Shown here: positions 33,223 through 35,505 of the stretch, piece after piece | How the letters are laid out: each line of letters begins with the position of its first letter | Numbering within the stretch: position 1 is the first letter of the stretch | DNA from: Rhodoferax sp. | Lineage (GTDB): Bacteria > Pseudomonadota > Gammaproteobacteria > Burkholderiales > Burkholderiaceae_C | DNA: 35,505 nucleotides | Direction of reading: 5' to 3' | Assembly: GCF_011391645.1 (NCBI RefSeq) | Contig: NZ_JAABQC010000019.1 | Location: 1 to 35,505, forward strand | Translations under genes and position numbers: made by a program | Notes under the pieces: generated by a model | Seen by the model: the letters and a program-made list of their open reading frames with translations, nothing else | The model's database searches: none | Told to the model about the DNA's origin: nothing

Positions 33223-34491
33223 TCAGTTGGAAATAATTTGTGCGGTGATCTCAGGCGGGCTCTTGTGGGCAAGATATTCCTTGGCGCGAACTTCGGTCCA
33301 GTACATCCAGATCAGCGACACCCAGACCACGCCGTACATCAGCATGAAGGCGCTTGAGCGCACTCCCGTCAGGTCCATCAGGGCACCGAACATGATGGGC
33401 AGCAGAAAGCCACCCATGCCGCCGGCCAGCCCGACAATGCCGCTGATGGTGCCGATGTTGCCGGGATAGTCGTCGCTGATGTACTTGAAGACGCTGGCCT
33501 TGCCAAAGGCCCATGCAATGCCCAGGATGAACATCAGCAGGGTGAACATGTAGACGTTCAGACCGATGTGAAAGGTTTTGGGGCCGTCGACGGTGATGAT
33601 GGTGAAATCGGTTTGCGGGTAGCTCAACAAGAACAGGCAGATCCAGCTCACCCACAGCACCCACCAGGTCATGGCATGGGCGCCGTATTTGTCCGACAGC
33701 CAGCCGCCCACGGCGCGCAAGACACCGCCTGGCAGCGAAAAGCAGGCGGCAAGCAGCGCGGCGGTTCGAATTTCCAGGCCAAACTCGCCCACGTAGTACT
33801 GCACCATCCACAAAGAAAGCGCCACGTAGCCACCAAACACAATGCTGTAGTACTGACAGTATTTGATGACCTTGGGGTCTTTCAGCGACTTTAGCTGGTC
33901 GCGAAACGTGACATGGCTGGGCACCAGGTGGACCGGGTCGCTGTGGCTGAAAAACCAGAACAGGATCACCGTGCCGAGCATGATGGCGGCGTACACCTGC
34001 GGCACCATGGTCCAGCCAAACCCGACCACCAGGGCTGGCGCCAGGAACTTGTTGACGGCAGCGCCCGAGTTGCCCGCACCGTAGATGCCCATGGCGAAAC
34101 CTTGCTGATTTTTCGGGAACCAGCGCGCCACGTAAGGTGTGCCCACCGAAAACGAGCCACCCGCGAGGCCAACGAAAAGGCCAATGGTCAGGTACTGCCA
34201 GTACTCGGTGGCATACGACATCAGCCAGATGGCAGGTACCGTGGAAGCCATCAGCAGGGTCATCACGATGCGGCCGCCAAAGCGGTCGGTCCAGATGCCC
34301 AGCGGGACCCGAATCAGCGACCCCGTCAGCACCGGCGTGGCCATCAGCAAGCCAAACTGGGTCGAATTGAGGTCGAGTGTTTTCTTGATCGGAATGCCGA
34401 TCACCGCAAACATCATCCACACCATGAAACACACGGTGAAGGCGAAAGTGCTGACGATCAGCACAGAGAGGGCTTGCCCTTTTTTGGTCAT
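33223..34491 (-). CDS. narK1: Nitrate transporter NarK1 type (MFS, NNP family)
   Basis: A 422-residue, 12-segment MFS transporter of the nitrate/nitrite porter family. The first nitrate signature is GLAGGSFSVGTPYVARWFP followed by GFAMGIYGAGNSGAAV (about 112-145), and the second region is GIVGLAGGMGGFLLPIMFG. It is shorter than NarK2 and resembles the proton-nitrate symporter group, which would start uptake before nitrite builds up. AAGGAG lies eight bases before the ATG. It heads the narK1-narK2-narGHJI operon and is divergent from norC across 245 bases containing the GGAACTA array. In Paracoccus the NarK1 and NarK2 domains are fused; here they are separate genes. Confidence 0.92.
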   Translation of the reverse strand: MTKKGQALSVLIVSTFAFTVCFMVWMMFAVIGIPIKKTLDLNSTQFGLLMATPVLTGSLIRVPLGIWTDRFGGRIVMTLLMASTVPAIWLMSYATEYWQYLTIGLFVGLAGGSFSVGTPYVARWFPKNQQGFAMGIYGAGNSGAAVNKFLAPALVVGFGWTMVPQVYAAIMLGTVILFWFFSHSDPVHLVPSHVTFRDQLKSLKDPKVIKYCQYYSIVFGGYVALSLWMVQYYVGEFGLEIRTAALLAACFSLPGGVLRAVGGWLSDKYGAHAMTWWVLWVSWICLFLLSYPQTDFTIITVDGPKTFHIGLNVYMFTLLMFILGIAWAFGKASVFKYISDDYPGNIGTISGIVGLAGGMGGFLLPIMFGALMDLTGVRSSAFMLMYGVVWVSLIWMYWTEVRAKEYLAHKSPPEITAQIISN

Positions 34492-34553
34492 TTAAAAACT
34501 CCTTTTGGGATGGCAAGACTGTAGGTGGTGACAGCTTGTTTGACCATCCCTCC

Positions 34554-34559
34554 ATTAGA
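34554..34559 (-). promoter_or_regulatory. Candidate -10 element for narK1
   Basis: Minus-strand TCTAAT matches TATAAT at five of six positions and lies 63 bases before the narK1 ATG. There is no good -35; instead one GGAACTA repeat overlaps the -35 position, which would fit an activator-dependent promoter. Confidence 0.3.
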
Positions 34560-34577
34560 AGGATTTTGGAGAAATTT

Positions 34578-34652
34578 GGAACTAGGGGTAAGTCCTCGTA
34601 TGTAGTTCCAAGGAACTACGCATCAAAACTTTTAAGAACTAATCAGGAACTA
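34578..34652. repeat. GGAACTA repeat array between narK1 and norC (candidate operator)
   Basis: Copies: GGAACTA at 34578-34584, TAGTTCC (inverted) at 34603-34609, GGAACTA at 34612-34618, AGAACTA at 34635-34641 and GGAACTA at 34646-34652. The middle two form the palindrome GTAGTTCCAAGGAACTAC (34602-34619). Copies one, three and five are spaced exactly 34 bp apart, and the fourth falls 23 and 11 bp from its neighbours, so all same-strand copies lie on roughly one face of the helix. The palindrome is almost midway between the two start codons. I do not recognise the motif as an FNR, NarL, NsrR or NorR site. Confidence 0.6.
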
Positions 34653-34663
34653 GTGGCTTGATT

Positions 34664-34693
34664 TTGACGGTTTTGTAGATTTATTTGTTAAAT
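34664..34693 (+). promoter_or_regulatory. Candidate sigma-70 promoter for norC
   Basis: TTGACG (34664-34669), 18 bases, then TTAAAT (34688-34693), giving a start near 34700. The last GGAACTA repeat ends 11 bases upstream of the -35. An alternative -10, TACAAT at 34704-34709, lacks a well-spaced -35. Confidence 0.3.
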
Positions 34694-34736
34694 CATGCAC
34701 ATACAATGAATCTTTAAAGTTTTGGAGATTCACAAC

Positions 34737-35174
34737 ATGAACCAAGTCAAAGCCAGTGGTTTTACCAAGCAGATGGCGCGCAACATGTTTTATGGCGGGT
34801 CGGTGTTCTTCATCTTTGTCTTTGCGGCACTGATATTTGACAGTGAACGCAAGATTCCGTTTCGCTCCAACGCCGAGGCCATCACACCGGCCGTCATCAA
34901 CGGCAAGAAACTCTGGGAAACACGCAACTGCATCGGCTGCCATACCCTGCTGGGTGAAGGCGCCTACTTTGCACCTGAGCTGGGCAATGTCTACAAGCGC
35001 CGCGGCCCGGACTTCATCAAGGCCTGGATTGCTGCGCAACCGACCCACATTCCGGGTCGTCGCCAGATGCCGCAGTTCAACTTCACCGAAGCACAACTCA
35101 ACGACCTGGTGGAGTTCTTGCGCTGGACCAACAACGTGAACACCGAGAACTGGCCACCGAATATTGAAGGCTGA
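34737..35174 (+). CDS. norC: Nitric oxide reductase subunit C (membrane-anchored cytochrome c)
   Basis: A 145-residue cytochrome c subunit of the cNOR-type nitric oxide reductase, which passes electrons to NorB in the periplasmic membrane face. One N-terminal membrane anchor (MFYGGSVFFIFVFAALIF, about 17-34) precedes the haem c site C65-I-G-C68-H69 and the distal Met ligand M111 (GRRQMPQFNF). NorC motifs LLGEGAYFAPELGNVYKRRG and the C-terminal NNVNTENWPPN are present. The ATG at 34737 has GGAGA eight bases upstream; a TTG codon 15 bases earlier is less likely. norB follows after 37 bases. Confidence 0.96.
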   Translation: MNQVKASGFTKQMARNMFYGGSVFFIFVFAALIFDSERKIPFRSNAEAITPAVINGKKLWETRNCIGCHTLLGEGAYFAPELGNVYKRRGPDFIKAWIAAQPTHIPGRRQMPQFNFTEAQLNDLVEFLRWTNNVNTENWPPNIEG

Positions 35175-35187
35175 TCAGAGAAATTAG

Positions 35188-35505
<318 letters not shown>

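Noticed and set aside
34659-34672. Possible FNR/DNR site upstream of norC (TTGATTTTGACGGT)
   Set aside because: Only the left half matches TTGAT; the right half matches ATCAA at one position, so it is not a credible dimer site on sequence alone.

Overview
The window looks like a chromosomal segment of a facultatively denitrifying betaproteobacterium, most likely a Comamonadaceae member (Rhodoferax/Polaromonas-like). The basis is fairly high GC coding sequence, the narK1-narK2-narGHJI-PPIase gene order, a separate norCB, a B12-dependent ribonucleotide reductase and the style of the encoded proteins. This placement is inference, since there is no rRNA or other taxonomic marker. I see no insertion sequences, tRNAs, rRNAs or CRISPR arrays. 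Nearly all the DNA is protein coding, and the short gaps carry several recognisable regulatory sites.

Layout. Bases 1-1615 (minus): the end of a general L-amino-acid ABC transporter locus (binding protein aapJ, and permease aapQ cut by the window edge), with a probable NtrC site upstream. 1847-3037 (plus): a beta-lactamase-fold serine esterase. 3229-7710 (plus): a four-gene NAD(P)-linked 2-oxoacid:acceptor oxidoreductase resembling phenylglyoxylate dehydrogenase (Pad), behind a perfect FNR box, followed by a UspA protein. 8295-11201 (minus): class II ribonucleotide reductase nrdJ with a tandem pair of NrdR boxes. 11408-21044 (minus): a nitrate assimilation operon nrtA-nrtB-nrtD-(GAF protein)-nirB-nirD-nasA. 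21357-34491 (minus): nasT, an FNR/CRP-family regulator, an unknown protein, a beta-carbonic anhydrase, a parvulin-like PPIase, narI, narJ, narH, narG, narK2, narK1. 34737-end (plus): norC and the start of norB.

How it works together. NarK1/NarK2 import nitrate and exchange it for nitrite, and NarGHI respires nitrate at the membrane. NorCB, divergently transcribed, reduces nitric oxide further down the denitrification chain. The dissimilatory nitrite reductase is not in the window. The assimilatory branch takes nitrate in through the NrtABD ABC transporter, reduces it with NasA and makes ammonium with NirBD.

The most informative regulatory region is the 312-base gap upstream of nrtA (21045-21356). 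It holds an NtrC-type site, a consensus sigma-54 promoter, three small A1/G4 hexaloop hairpins of the kind bound by ANTAR proteins, and a strong intrinsic terminator just before nrtA. The ANTAR protein NasT is encoded immediately upstream. This gives a two-layer circuit: nitrogen limitation through NtrC/sigma-54, and nitrate/nitrite-dependent antitermination through NasT. The third hexaloop overlaps the terminator stem.

A second unexplained element lies midway between the divergent narK1 and norC genes. It is an array of five GGAACTA-type repeats, three of them spaced exactly 34 bp apart, and I cannot assign it to a known regulator.
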